Source: Planctomycetota bacterium
GTDB taxonomy: Bacteria > Planctomycetota > Phycisphaerae > Phycisphaerales > Phycisphaeraceae
Assembly: GCA_021413865.1 (NCBI GenBank)
Contig: JAIOPN010000002.1
Location: 1-59,174, forward strand
DNA length: 59,174 nt
Reading direction: 5' to 3'
Below are positions 34,455-50,549 of this stretch, piece by piece (positions within the stretch are counted from its first letter, which is position 1; each line of letters starts with the position of its first letter). The position numbers and the translations under genes are program-made. A model generated the notes under the pieces. That model was not told the origin of the DNA, searched no databases, and worked only from the letters and a program-made list of their open reading frames with translations.

Positions 34455-34853
34455 TTACTCTTCGTTGTGGCTGGGTCGAAGCTTCACCGCGGGCGTGGAG
34501 ACCACCGGGGCATCGGCGGGCTCCGTCCAGTCCTCGGCGTTGCTCAGGTCCAACACCATCGCGCTGGTCTTGCGGTAGCCCAGCTTGCGGATGACTTCCA
34601 ACACCTCGGTCCAGGTGGGGAAGGGCTTGTTGTTGACTCGCTTGTAGGCGTCCACCGCCGTGATGAAGAGGAACTGCTCGGGCGTCATCTCGCCCTCTTC
34701 GGCGGACTTCATGAAGTCGCTGCGGCGGCGGCCCGGGCCACGCCGGCGCTCAAGCCCAGTCCCGGGCGTGCGCAGGTCCACCACCGATTCGCGGCGATCC
34801 GGCCCCTGGCGGGCGGGCGCTTCCGAAAGGTTCTCAGTCTTCTGATCGTCCAT
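34455..34853 (-). CDS. Conserved planctomycete-type protein of unknown function
   Basis: A 132-residue protein I cannot assign to a known function. The N-terminal third is charged and Arg-rich ([14 protein letters not shown]) and probably disordered. The central part, TPEQFLFITAVDAYKRVNNKPFPTWTEVLEVIRKLGYRKTSA (57-98), looks like a compact helical domain with a winged-helix or HTH-like pattern. The C-terminus is acidic then proline/valine-rich. No signal peptide. GGGAG 6 bases before ATG 34853 supports the start. The acidic-tail gene lies 63 bp upstream on the same strand, so the two may be co-transcribed. Confidence 0.7.
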   Translation of the reverse strand: MDDQKTENLSEAPARQGPDRRESVVDLRTPGTGLERRRGPGRRRSDFMKSAEEGEMTPEQFLFITAVDAYKRVNNKPFPTWTEVLEVIRKLGYRKTSAMVLDLSNAEDWTEPADAPVVSTPAVKLRPSHNEE

Positions 34854-34916
34854 TGTTTTCTCCCGTCAAGCGCCCGCGCCTTTCGGCCGGGCTCGACCCG
34901 GACGGGAGTGCGACGA

Positions 34917-35189
34917 TCAGGGCTCGTCGTCTTCCTCGTCCTCTTCCTCGTCGTCGTCATCAAAGAGGTCGTCGTCGTCCTCTTCTTCGTCGTCGTCTTC
35001 TAGGAAGTCGTCGTCCTCGTCGTCCTCGAACTCTTCATCTTCCTCATCGTCAAAAAACTCCTCCTCCTCAAGGTCGCCTTCCTCGGTCATCCACAACGGC
35101 AACGCCTCGACGACGGCCGTCGCGGAGACGGGTTCCGTCTGTGCGTTCTGTGCCGTCCAGGTAAGTTCTTCAGCGATGTGGTCAGTCAT
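34917..35189 (-). CDS. Small protein with a very acidic C-terminal tail
   Basis: A 90-residue protein. The first 35 residues (MTDHIAEELTWTAQNAQTEP and following) look like ordinary sequence, and nearly all residues from 36 to 89 are Asp or Glu with a few Phe. A tail like this is certainly disordered and strongly negative and could mimic nucleic acid, bind cations or act as a chaperone for basic proteins. GGGAGG 8 bases before ATG 35189 and a promoter candidate at 35278-35305 support a real gene. Low-complexity GAA/GAC repeats make this stretch prone to length changes. No family is recognised. Confidence 0.72.
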   Translation of the reverse strand: MTDHIAEELTWTAQNAQTEPVSATAVVEALPLWMTEEGDLEEEEFFDDEEDEEFEDDEDDDFLEDDDEEEDDDDLFDDDDEEEDEEDDEP

Positions 35190-35277
35190 GACATCTACCT
35201 CCCAAAGTGCTCCCCCAGTACAGGATCGCGGGTCGCCAACGGCCGGGGCGTCATTGGCCCGATGAGAACTGGCGGCT

Positions 35278-35305
35278 ACACTATCGGGCGTCGCGGGTTT
35301 GTCAA
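35278..35305 (-). promoter_or_regulatory. Promoter candidate for the acidic-tail protein gene
   Basis: Minus-strand TTGACA (35300-35305), 16-base spacer, TAGTGT (35278-35283), about 85 bases before the ATG at 35189. Confidence 0.5.
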
Positions 35306-35349
35306 CGATATTTTTTTTGCCCCCGCACCCACAACGAGCCCCGACCAGC

Positions 35350-35820
35350 ATGGCCACCCCCTCCCAACATGCCCAGTGGAACATCGTGCCCGCCGTCGCC
35401 GCCTGGCTCCTGCCCGGGTTGGGCCACATGCTCCTGGGTGAACGGCAGCGCGGCATGATACTCATGGCCACCATCGGAATCCTCTGGCTCACCGGTTTCC
35501 TCATCGGCGGCGTCAGCGTCTTCGACCGGCAGGACCACCCCGCGTGGTTCATCGGCCAGAGCCTCATGGCCCCGTCACTGGCGGCCAACGTCGGCTTCAA
35601 CTCCATCAAGGCCGGACGCCCCGATCCCCGGCCCGACGACCCCAGCCCCGCGTATGAACCCTCGTTCGGCCGCGTGAACGAGCAGTCCATCCTCTACACC
35701 GCGCTGGCGGGCCTGCTCAACCTGCTGGCCATCCTCGACGTCCTCTACCGCGAGCCGGGCAGGCGGCGCCTGGATTCCTACGTCAAGCCCGACCCCTCCG
35801 CCACCGGAGGCAAGGCGTGA
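35350..35820 (+). CDS. DUF6677-family membrane protein
   Basis: A 156-residue membrane protein. The block VPAVAAWLLPGLGHMLLGERQRGMILMATIGILWLTGFLIGG near residues 12-53 matches DUF6677, a planctomycete family related to the TM2-like proteins that have a PGxGxxxxG turn between helices. A further helix is near 125-138 (ILYTALAGLLNLLAILDVLY). Function is unknown. ATG 35350 begins 33 residues before the first helix ends. Its stop codon overlaps the start of the next gene in TGATG, so the two are translationally coupled. Confidence 0.78.
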   Translation: MATPSQHAQWNIVPAVAAWLLPGLGHMLLGERQRGMILMATIGILWLTGFLIGGVSVFDRQDHPAWFIGQSLMAPSLAANVGFNSIKAGRPDPRPDDPSPAYEPSFGRVNEQSILYTALAGLLNLLAILDVLYREPGRRRLDSYVKPDPSATGGKA

Positions 35821-36056
35821 TGCTTTCACCGCTGCTCATGCTCGCCTACACCCCCTTCCGCGACCCGATGCCGCTGGACACCTACTGGCTCCTGCTCCTG
35901 CCGCCGCTGGTCCTGGCCATCGCACTGGTTTACAAGACCATCAAACTCGACGACCTCTCGCTCCTGCCCCGGCAAGCCACCTTCCTCGCCGGGCAGATCA
36001 TCGCCTTCATGGTCCTCGCCGCCGCAGCGCTCTGGCTGATCACCGAAATCTTCTAA
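35820..36056 (+). CDS. Small two-helix membrane protein
   Basis: A 78-residue protein coupled to the DUF6677 gene by a TGATG stop-start overlap. Two transmembrane helices (about 21-39 and 55-75) flank a cytosolic loop KTIKLDDLSLLPRQAT. I do not recognise the family; the position directly after a DUF6677 gene suggests that the two membrane proteins form a complex. A GTG one codon upstream (35817) is an alternative start. trpD follows 64 bp later. Confidence 0.75.
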   Translation: MLSPLLMLAYTPFRDPMPLDTYWLLLLPPLVLAIALVYKTIKLDDLSLLPRQATFLAGQIIAFMVLAAAALWLITEIF

Positions 36057-36120
36057 GCCCCGCCGCGCGGTGCGACACAACATCTCATCACCCAACGCTA
36101 TTGCCCCCACGCACCTCCTT

Positions 36121-37170
36121 ATGAAACACCTCCTCGCCCAACTCGTCGCCGGCAAGACCCTCTCGCCCGGGGAGACCGTCGAGGCGTTCGAGCTGATCAT
36201 GACCGGGCAGGCGACGCCGGCCCAGGTCGGCGCGCTGCTGGCGATGATCCAGTCGCGCGGCCCAACCGTCGCCGAGATCGCCGGGGCGGCCAGGGTCATG
36301 CGCGCCAACGCCACGCGCGTCGCCACGCCGCCGGGGCTCAAGATCATCGACACCTGCGGCACCGGCGGCGACCACTCCCGCACGTTCAACATCTCCACAG
36401 CCGCCGCCCTCGTCGCCGCCGGCGCGGGCAGGCCGCTGGGCGTCGCCGTCGCAAAGCACGGCAACCGCTCCGTCACCAGCATGTCCGGCTCCAGCCAGGT
36501 GCTCCAGGAACTAGGCGTGAAGCTGCGCGTCGAGCCGGCCGCGCTCACGAGATGCCTCGACGAGGCGGGTGTCTGTTTCTGCTTTGCGCCTTCCCACCAC
36601 CCGGCGACCAAGCACGTCACCGGCGTGCGCCAGGACCTCGGGTTCCGCACGCTCTTCAACCTGCTGGGCCCGCTGACCAACCCGGCCTTCTGCACGCGGC
36701 AGGTGATGGGCGTGTTCGATGCATCGCTGACCGACCCGATCGCCCAGGTGCTCCGCGACCTTGGCTCGGAACGCGCGATGATCGTCCACGGCCGGATGGG
36801 CGAGGGCACGATCGACGAGATCTCCACCGGCGGCCCGACGCGGATCAGCGAACTGCGTGGCGGGAAGATCGTCACCATTGAGATGGACGCGAAGACGCTC
36901 GGCCTGGCGAACGCCGACCCGGCCGCGCTGCGGGTCAGCGACCCGGCACAGAGCGCGGCGGTGGTGCGTTCGGTGCTGTCGGGCGGTCGCGGCCCGGCAC
37001 GGGACATCGTCGCCGTGAACGCCGCCGCCGCTCTGGTGGTCGCCGATGCCGCGGGTGATTTGAAGACGGGTTTGCAGATGGCCGAGCAGGCGATCGACAG
37101 CGGCGCGGCGGCACGGGCGCTCGAAAAACTCGCCGCCATCACCCGCGCCGACCCGACGCCCGAGGCGTGA
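36121..37170 (+). CDS. trpD: Anthranilate phosphoribosyltransferase
   Basis: A 349-residue enzyme that transfers the ribosyl phosphate of PRPP to anthranilate, the second step of tryptophan synthesis. The signature regions are all present: DTCGTGGD (77-84) for PRPP binding, NISTAAALVAAGAG, KHGNRSVTSMSGS (112-124), and FNLLGPLTNPA. Length is normal. It stands apart from other trp genes here, being preceded by unrelated membrane-protein genes, so it is unlikely to be under a classical trp operon attenuator. ATG 36121 is the family start. It converges on rpoC with a shared hairpin between them. Confidence 0.95.
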   Translation: MKHLLAQLVAGKTLSPGETVEAFELIMTGQATPAQVGALLAMIQSRGPTVAEIAGAARVMRANATRVATPPGLKIIDTCGTGGDHSRTFNISTAAALVAAGAGRPLGVAVAKHGNRSVTSMSGSSQVLQELGVKLRVEPAALTRCLDEAGVCFCFAPSHHPATKHVTGVRQDLGFRTLFNLLGPLTNPAFCTRQVMGVFDASLTDPIAQVLRDLGSERAMIVHGRMGEGTIDEISTGGPTRISELRGGKIVTIEMDAKTLGLANADPAALRVSDPAQSAAVVRSVLSGGRGPARDIVAVNAAAALVVADAAGDLKTGLQMAEQAIDSGAAARALEKLAAITRADPTPEA

Positions 37171-37208
37171 CAAGCAACCCTGATCCCCTCTCTGGGAGTT
37201 ATGAAACA

Positions 37209-37240
37209 ACAAGGCCCCCGGCGTGAGCCGGGGGCCTTGT
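37209..37240. terminator. Bidirectional terminator between trpD and rpoC
   Basis: A perfect 14-bp stem: ACAAGGCCCCCGGC (37209-37222) with GCCGGGGGCCTTGT (37227-37240), loop GTGA. T-rich sequence follows on both strands, so it can end transcripts of both convergent genes. Confidence 0.85.
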
Positions 37241-37274
37241 GATTGTTACATGCGACTCCGCCCAGCGGCGGGGA

Positions 37275-41729
<4,455 letters not shown>

Positions 41730-41774
41730 ATCTGCTCCCTTGGCAAGGGGATTAATCAAGTCGCGGTTCAAGGC

Positions 41775-41792
41775 CCTCCCGGTTCCGGGAGG
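41775..41792. other. Short hairpin between rpoB and rpoC
   Basis: CCTCCCGG and CCGGGAGG form a perfect 8-bp palindrome around TT. There is no T run, so it is more likely a processing or pausing site than a terminator. Confidence 0.5.
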
Positions 41793-41840
41793 CACGATCC
41801 TCACATCATTCTTCCGCTGATGAGTGCGGTGGCGTCCCCG

Positions 41841-45632
<3,792 letters not shown>

Positions 45633-45933
45633 CGATCACCTCGATCCTGTAACACAAGTTCTGCGTTGGCCGTATCTTGTGAGATCAGCAACACTGGGTA
45701 CCCAAACCGCAAGCCGTGTAGTATAGCTAAACCCTCTCCACACCACAAGTCGCGACCCTAGCGAAATCTTCAATTTTCCTAGCCCTCATTCTTGACATCC
45801 GAGAAAGTCAGTGTTTGCGCCACTGGTGCCGCCGACCGGCGGGCAAACGGGCCGGCGGCGCGGGCACGCGCCGCGCTGAGCACTGCGGATCGTCGATTCC
45901 TGTTTGTCAGAAAAATTCCCCGAGCCCGACGGC
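45633..45933. other. rpoB leader and promoter region
   Basis: 301 bases between the ispG stop and the rpoB start, less GC-rich than the flanks. It holds the rpoB promoter (45720-45748); about 80 bases of leader follow it. I see no L10-L12 leader structure and no gene. Confidence 0.7.
45720..45748 (-). promoter_or_regulatory. rpoBC promoter
   Basis: On the minus strand TTGTGG (45743-45748), 17-base spacer, TATACT (45720-45725). It lies about 90 bases before the rpoB ATG. Confidence 0.75.
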
Positions 45934-47193
45934 TTACTTCGAGATTGTCAACGGCGTGACCTTCTCGACCTGCCCCGCGGCGATCTTGTCGAAGCCGCTG
46001 CCCAACTCACCCAGCGGATCGGGGGGGATGACCTCGACAACCTTGTCGCCCAGCTTCGCCTCGCCGCGCCGGACGCGGTCCTGGAACTTACGGCATTCCT
46101 CCAGCAGCGCGTCGAGGATGTTCTCCTCCGGCACGGTCTGCGTCTTCTGGCCCTGCACGTAGATGATCCCCTTGCGGTCGCCGGCGAAGATCGCCACGTC
46201 CGCGCCCTCCGCCTCGCCCGGGCCGTTCACCACACAGCCCATCACCGCGACCTTGATCGGGATCTGGATTTCCTCTTTGAGTTTCTTCCGCACGTCCTGC
46301 ACGAGCGTGAAGAGGTCCACCTGGATACGGCCGCAGGTCGGGCAGGCGATCAGCTCGGCGCCGATGCGCTCGCGCAGGCCCAGGATGTAGAGCAGCTCGA
46401 GGCCGTCCTGCACCTCGTAGATCGGATCGTTCGCGTAGCTGATGCGGATGGTGTCGCCCACGCCCGACGCCAGCAGGTGGCCCAGCGGGACGACGGAGCG
46501 GATCGTGCCCGTTTCCTTGGGCCCCGCGTGCGTGACGCCCAGGTGGAGCGGGTGGTCGAAGCGCTTGGAGATTTCCGTGTAGGCGTCGATGACGATCAGC
46601 GGGTCGATCGACTTGGCGCTGATGGTGATGTCGTAGAAGTCACGGGCGTAGAAGATGTCGAGGTATTCCTCGAGCTTGGCGATCATGATCGCCAGGATGT
46701 AGCCGTGCTTGTTGTTGGAGAAGACACCGCCGAGTTCCTTGGCGCGTTTCTGCTTGTCCTTGCGCTCGATGATCGAGCCCTCGTTAACGCCCACGCGGAT
46801 GGGGAGCTTGCGCTCCTTGCAAGCGTCGATGACCTTCTCGACCTGGGCACGGTCCTGGATGTTGCCGGGGTTGAGGCGGATCTTGTGGACGCCCGCCTCG
46901 ACGGCCTCGAGGGCGCGCTGAAAATGAAAGTGTACGTCGGCGACGATCGGCACCTGCACCTGCGGGATGATGTGCTTGAGCGCCTCGGTGTCCTTGCGCT
47001 CCGGGACAGCCACGCGGACGACGTCTGCCCCTGCGGCGGCGAGTTTGTGTATCTCGGCGACGCACTTGTCGATCTCGTAGGTGTAGCCGGAGGTCATGGT
47101 CTGCACGGAGACGGGCGCGTCGCCGCCGATCTTGACGATGCCGTGCTCTTTGTCGCCCAGGGTGACCTGTCGGGTCTTGCGTCGGTTGATCAT
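45934..47193 (-). CDS. ispG: 4-hydroxy-3-methylbut-2-enyl-diphosphate synthase (IspG/GcpE)
   Basis: A 419-residue enzyme of the MEP isoprenoid pathway that converts MEcPP to HMBPP using a [4Fe-4S] cluster. The TIM-barrel part starts with VKIGGDAPVSVQTMT, and the cluster ligands are in CPTCGR (residues about 284-287) and VMGCVVNGPGEAEGAD (Cys about 319, with the Glu ligand soon after). It uses the short bacterial form without the plant insertion. ATG 47193 is the family start. An in-frame start at 47271 sits directly beside a TATACT -10 candidate (47272-47277), so it probably is not used. IspG output feeds the hopanoid pathway implied by hpnH. Confidence 0.95.
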   Translation of the reverse strand: MINRRKTRQVTLGDKEHGIVKIGGDAPVSVQTMTSGYTYEIDKCVAEIHKLAAAGADVVRVAVPERKDTEALKHIIPQVQVPIVADVHFHFQRALEAVEAGVHKIRLNPGNIQDRAQVEKVIDACKERKLPIRVGVNEGSIIERKDKQKRAKELGGVFSNNKHGYILAIMIAKLEEYLDIFYARDFYDITISAKSIDPLIVIDAYTEISKRFDHPLHLGVTHAGPKETGTIRSVVPLGHLLASGVGDTIRISYANDPIYEVQDGLELLYILGLRERIGAELIACPTCGRIQVDLFTLVQDVRKKLKEEIQIPIKVAVMGCVVNGPGEAEGADVAIFAGDRKGIIYVQGQKTQTVPEENILDALLEECRKFQDRVRRGEAKLGDKVVEVIPPDPLGELGSGFDKIAAGQVEKVTPLTISK

Positions 47194-47328
47194 GTGTGGG
47201 CCGGAGGGGGTGAGTGTTGCCGGGGTTCTGAACGAGAGCTCCGCGCGCCGGGACCGATCGGGGAGCACCATAGTATAACCCCGGGGCCGATCTGATTCAG
47301 GACCGATCTGCGGGGAGCGGTTAAATGA

Positions 47329-47356
47329 ACCGGCCCGCGACGGATCGCGGGCCGGT
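47329..47356 (-). terminator. Terminator after the PEP-CTERM gene at 47382
   Basis: Perfect 12-bp stem ACCGGCCCGCGA (47329-47340) / TCGCGGGCCGGT (47345-47356) with loop CGGA. On the minus strand it is followed by a T-rich TTCATTT. Confidence 0.75.
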
Positions 47357-47381
47357 GATGCGTTTTGCGTGATTGAGTGAA

Positions 47382-48179
47382 TCAGGCGCGGCGGCGGCGG
47401 AACATCAGCAGGCCGCCGAGGCTCAGTAGGGTGATGCTGGCGGGCTCGGGGATTTCGCTGATCGTGACGTTATCCACGCCGAACTGGAAGGGGCGGAAAG
47501 AGTCAACCTCCGCGATGCGGAAGACGTACGAACCAGAGAAATAGCCTTTGAGCGTCACGGTCATGTGCTGCCAATTCACCAGATCGGGCTCGCCGCCACC
47601 GTTGGTGTTCACGTCGTTCTCGGTGAAGCTGCTGTAGAGAGGGTTGCCATCGGGTCGCAAGATGACGTTCGCGCCGGAGAGGGCGAAGATGCCCCCATTA
47701 GCCACGGTGGACTTGAGGATGTCCACGCGGGCAAACTGTGAGCCAATCGAGCTATTGTCGAGGCCACCTGCGCCAACCACGTTGCTGCCGTAGTGGTTGC
47801 GGGCAAAATAATCAAAGTCGATAGTGAGACTGGAAAAAGAGCCCGAGGGAAGCGTGAAAACTTGGTAAAGGACGTTGGAACCAGATGTCTCAGCGTCGCT
47901 CACAACGAACTTGTGTTTGGTTGGGGAGTCCACCGCCGGGATGTCAAACGCGTGTGAACCGGATGCAGTGTTGTCGAGATAGGTGGTTCCATCACCACCC
48001 GCAGTGCCCTTCTCGAGGTACATCGTGTCGCTGGTGCCAGCAGGCCGCGTCTCGGTCCAGCCGTCCAAGTCCGGGCTGAGTTCAAAGTCGGGGTTGTTGA
48101 TCAGGACAGCCGCATTGGCGGAAGCCGCTGCCAACGCCACGACCGCACCCATCACAATCTGAAGTTTCGATGCCTGCAT
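47382..48179 (-). CDS. PEP-CTERM sorting domain protein
   Basis: A 265-residue secreted protein with a signal peptide ending at ASANA (about residue 23) and a C-terminal sorting tail, ISEIPEPASITLLSLGGLLMFRRRRA. The body starts NPDFELSPDLDGWTE, a common opening of carbohydrate-binding-like or discoidin-like PEP-CTERM proteins, and appears to be a single beta-sandwich. No enzyme motif is visible. It should be exported and processed by exosortase, though no exosortase gene is in this window. A strong sigma70-like promoter precedes it (48262-48290) and a hairpin terminator follows it. The gene is less GC-rich than the polymerase genes. Confidence 0.9.
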   Translation of the reverse strand: MQASKLQIVMGAVVALAAASANAAVLINNPDFELSPDLDGWTETRPAGTSDTMYLEKGTAGGDGTTYLDNTASGSHAFDIPAVDSPTKHKFVVSDAETSGSNVLYQVFTLPSGSFSSLTIDFDYFARNHYGSNVVGAGGLDNSSIGSQFARVDILKSTVANGGIFALSGANVILRPDGNPLYSSFTENDVNTNGGGEPDLVNWQHMTVTLKGYFSGSYVFRIAEVDSFRPFQFGVDNVTISEIPEPASITLLSLGGLLMFRRRRA

Positions 48180-48480
48180 GGAAGCTTTCCCTTCTCCGTA
48201 AACAGATGCGTCCAGCTCACACTCCGAGCGGTCGTTACAGTCGCACTATTCAGACCTGTGGAAAATAACCCAATCCCGGGGCGTCGTCAAGGGTTTTGTG
48301 TAATTGGTTCGATAAAAATCTGCAATTATTTGATGTAAATGTCGCCCTGTTCAGATGCCTCACCCCTCGGGAACAGACCCCCGAAGGTCTAAAATGCGTT
48401 GTAAGTGCTGTGTTCTAGAGATAATGATATTAAACTATCGATTCCCCCTACAGGCAAAACCCGCTGGTTTATGGGTGGTT
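48180..48480. other. AT-rich intergenic region
   Basis: 301 bases with no gene, between the start of the PEP-CTERM gene and the end of the Gly/Tyr-rich protein gene. It carries the promoter at 48262-48290. I see nothing else in it apart from its low GC content. Confidence 0.6.
48262..48290 (-). promoter_or_regulatory. Sigma70-like promoter of the PEP-CTERM gene
   Basis: Minus-strand TTGACG (48285-48290), 17-base spacer, TATTTT (48262-48267), giving a leader of about 75 bases. Confidence 0.7.
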
Positions 48481-49221
48481 TCAGAACCGCGTCGAGAAAA
48501 AGAGGCTCAGCCCTGACCCGCAGTGGCCATAGCCGGACCGGTAGCCGATCCCAAACGAGGGGCCGCAGTACCCCCCACCGTAATAAGCCGGCGGCGGGCA
48601 GGAGTACCCGTAATACGCCACCGGAGCCGGGCAGTAATAGGGTGCCGGGTAGCAGTATGGTGCGGCGTAATATGGACGGTAGGCGTAGCCGCCATAGCCA
48701 TACCCACGATAGCCGTACCCGCCATATCCGTGCCCGTAGCCATGGCTGGAGTAGCCGACCGCGACCGCCGTGCCTCCGCCGGAATAGCCCACGCCAACCC
48801 GGTACGAGGAATGCGAGGCCAACTGCGCCGTGCCGTTCACGTCGCTCTCAACGACCTGCGTCTGTACTTGGTCATTCACCCGGGCCGCTTCCACGCGCTG
48901 GTTCGCCCGGTCATACGCCGGCTTATCTTCCGGGTAAATCACGGGGTTCTGCGAGGCCGGCGCATCGGTCACATACACCGCCTGGCGGACGGCGCCGGCC
49001 GAGCCGACCAATGGCCGCGCGGCGATCCGCCGGGTATCGACGACGCGCTCCGCCGTGTTGATGCGGGCCAGCCGCGCGGCATCGCCGCCGTCCACGCCGC
49101 CGCGATAGACCGACATATCCCGGTCACGCCGCAGCCGTTCACGTTCGCTGGTCTGCCCCATCGCCGGAAGGGAAACGCACGCCACCACCCCAACCATCAC
49201 CGCAAAGCGTACACCGATCAT
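48481..49221 (-). CDS. Secreted Gly/Tyr-rich protein of unknown function
   Basis: A 246-residue protein with a signal peptide (MIGVRFAVMVGVVACVSLPAMGQ). A charged middle part (SERERLRRDRD, YDRANQRVEAARVNDQVQ) is followed by about 110 residues built of Gly, Tyr and His (GYGHGYGGYGYRGYGYGG) and then Pro/Tyr/Cys (YCYPAPYYCPAP). Seven or more Cys in the tail suggest disulfide cross-links after export. Such tails are seen in structural or matrix proteins; a cell-surface structural role is a guess. AAGGAGG 7 bases before ATG 49221 decides the start. The end (SLFFSTRF) with terminal Phe would also suit an outer-membrane location. Confidence 0.78.
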   Translation of the reverse strand: MIGVRFAVMVGVVACVSLPAMGQTSERERLRRDRDMSVYRGGVDGGDAARLARINTAERVVDTRRIAARPLVGSAGAVRQAVYVTDAPASQNPVIYPEDKPAYDRANQRVEAARVNDQVQTQVVESDVNGTAQLASHSSYRVGVGYSGGGTAVAVGYSSHGYGHGYGGYGYRGYGYGGYAYRPYYAAPYCYPAPYYCPAPVAYYGYSCPPPAYYGGGYCGPSFGIGYRSGYGHCGSGLSLFFSTRF

Positions 49222-49270
49222 GGCAAGGCCTCCTTGTTGCCCAGATGATGAACCACCCCCGTATCGCTCC

Positions 49271-49276
49271 ATTATA
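49271..49276 (-). promoter_or_regulatory. -10 element candidate upstream of the Gly/Tyr-rich protein gene
   Basis: A perfect TATAAT on the minus strand, about 50 bases before ATG 49221. The matching -35 (CGAACA at 49294-49299) is weak. Confidence 0.4.
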
Positions 49277-49332
49277 CGCACCCCCATGACCGATGTTCGC
49301 TATCCTTCTAACGCCCATCCCCAGGACCACCC

Positions 49333-50400
49333 ATGCCCGCCGCGACCCCTCTATACCCCTTGAAATTCCGCCCGATCTACAAATCCAAGGTCTGGGGCGG
49401 CCGCCACCTCGAAAAGCTCGGGCGAACTCTGCCCCCCCCCGCCTCCAACCTCATCGGAGAATCCTGGGAGTTGGCCGACCTCTCCTCCACCTCCCCCACC
49501 GGCGGCGGCGGCGGCGCGGAACGCTCCATCGTCGCCAACGGCCCGCTCGCCGGGCAATCCCTCCACGACCTCATCCTCCTCTACGGCGAGCAACTCCTCG
49601 GCCGCGTCCAACTCACCCCCGCCGGTGAGTTCCCCCTCCTCGTGAAGTTCCTCGACGCCCGGCAACACCTCTCCGTGCAGGTGCACCCCAGCGAGGCCTA
49701 CGCGCGCCAGCACGCGAGCGACCCGAGCGTCCACCTCAAGAGCGAGGCGTGGTACATCGTCCACGCCGAGCCCGGCGCCGCGATCTATAAAGGAATCCGC
49801 GAGGGCGTCACGCGTGACCAGTTCCGCACCGCCATCGCCGCCGGCACGGTTGACGCCGTCGAGCCGCTGCTCATCAAGGTCCCGGTGAAAGCCGGCGATT
49901 GTCACTACTTACCCAGCGGTACGTGCCACGCCCTTGGCGCGGGCATCCTCGCCGCCGAGGTGCAGACACCCAGCGACACGACCTACCGCCTCTTCGACTG
50001 GGGCCGGACCGACCGTGCCCTGCACGTCGATCAGGCGATGGCCGCGATGGAGTTCGGCCCGCCGCCCTCCTCCATCAAGCACATCGAACGCCGCTCCCAC
50101 ATCGCGGGCATGTTCACCACCGTCACCCGCCTGGTCCTCTGCGACCACTTCCGCATCGAGAAGGTCCGCATGTCCGAGTCCTACGAGCAGGAAATCCCCT
50201 ACGACCAGCCCGCCATCTGGATGGTCCTCCAGGGCAAGGGCAGACTCACCCCCGGCAACGGCGCGGAGGCGGTCCCCTTCACGCAGGGCGAGACAATCCT
50301 CATCCCCGCCGGCATGGACAACGCCCGCGTCCACCTCGACGCCGACACCGTCTGGATCGAGACGACGTTCCCCAAGGCGCTGCCGGATCAGATCGCGTAA
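49333..50400 (+). CDS. manA: Mannose-6-phosphate isomerase, class I type
   Basis: A 355-residue zinc enzyme that interconverts mannose-6-phosphate and fructose-6-phosphate. Zinc ligands are visible in LSVQVHPSE (Gln116, His118) and in KSEAWYI (Glu138), with the fourth in GTCHALGAG. AAEVQTPSDTTYRLFDWGR is the conserved active-site block. The N-terminal PIYKSKVWGGRHLEKLG is typical. It supplies activated mannose for glycan synthesis or funnels mannose into glycolysis. It lacks the central helical insert of long eukaryotic enzymes, like Bacillus-type ManA. It is divergent from the Gly/Tyr-rich protein gene. Confidence 0.93.
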   Translation: MPAATPLYPLKFRPIYKSKVWGGRHLEKLGRTLPPPASNLIGESWELADLSSTSPTGGGGGAERSIVANGPLAGQSLHDLILLYGEQLLGRVQLTPAGEFPLLVKFLDARQHLSVQVHPSEAYARQHASDPSVHLKSEAWYIVHAEPGAAIYKGIREGVTRDQFRTAIAAGTVDAVEPLLIKVPVKAGDCHYLPSGTCHALGAGILAAEVQTPSDTTYRLFDWGRTDRALHVDQAMAAMEFGPPPSSIKHIERRSHIAGMFTTVTRLVLCDHFRIEKVRMSESYEQEIPYDQPAIWMVLQGKGRLTPGNGAEAVPFTQGETILIPAGMDNARVHLDADTVWIETTFPKALPDQIA

Positions 50401-50439
50401 CGCAACCCGGTGGGGGCAGGCGTCCCGCCTGCCATTGCC

Positions 50440-50531
50440 GGGTGCCACTGGTCCGGTGTACTCGCCGGACCAGTGACTTCAGGAACATGTTCAATCGCAC
50501 TGGTCGATGTGTACATCGACCAGTGGCACCC
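50440..50531. repeat. Nested inverted-repeat element after manA
   Basis: Two hairpins lie in a row: CACTGGTCCGG / CCGGACCAGTG (50446-50475) and CACTGGTCGATGT / ACATCGACCAGTG (50498-50525). The outer sequence GGGTGCCACTGGTC (50440-50453) is the complement of 50518-50531, so the whole unit is also one large inverted repeat. CACTGGTC or its complement occurs four times. Confidence 0.85.
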
Positions 50532-50549
50532 TGAGACGCGTCCACTCCC

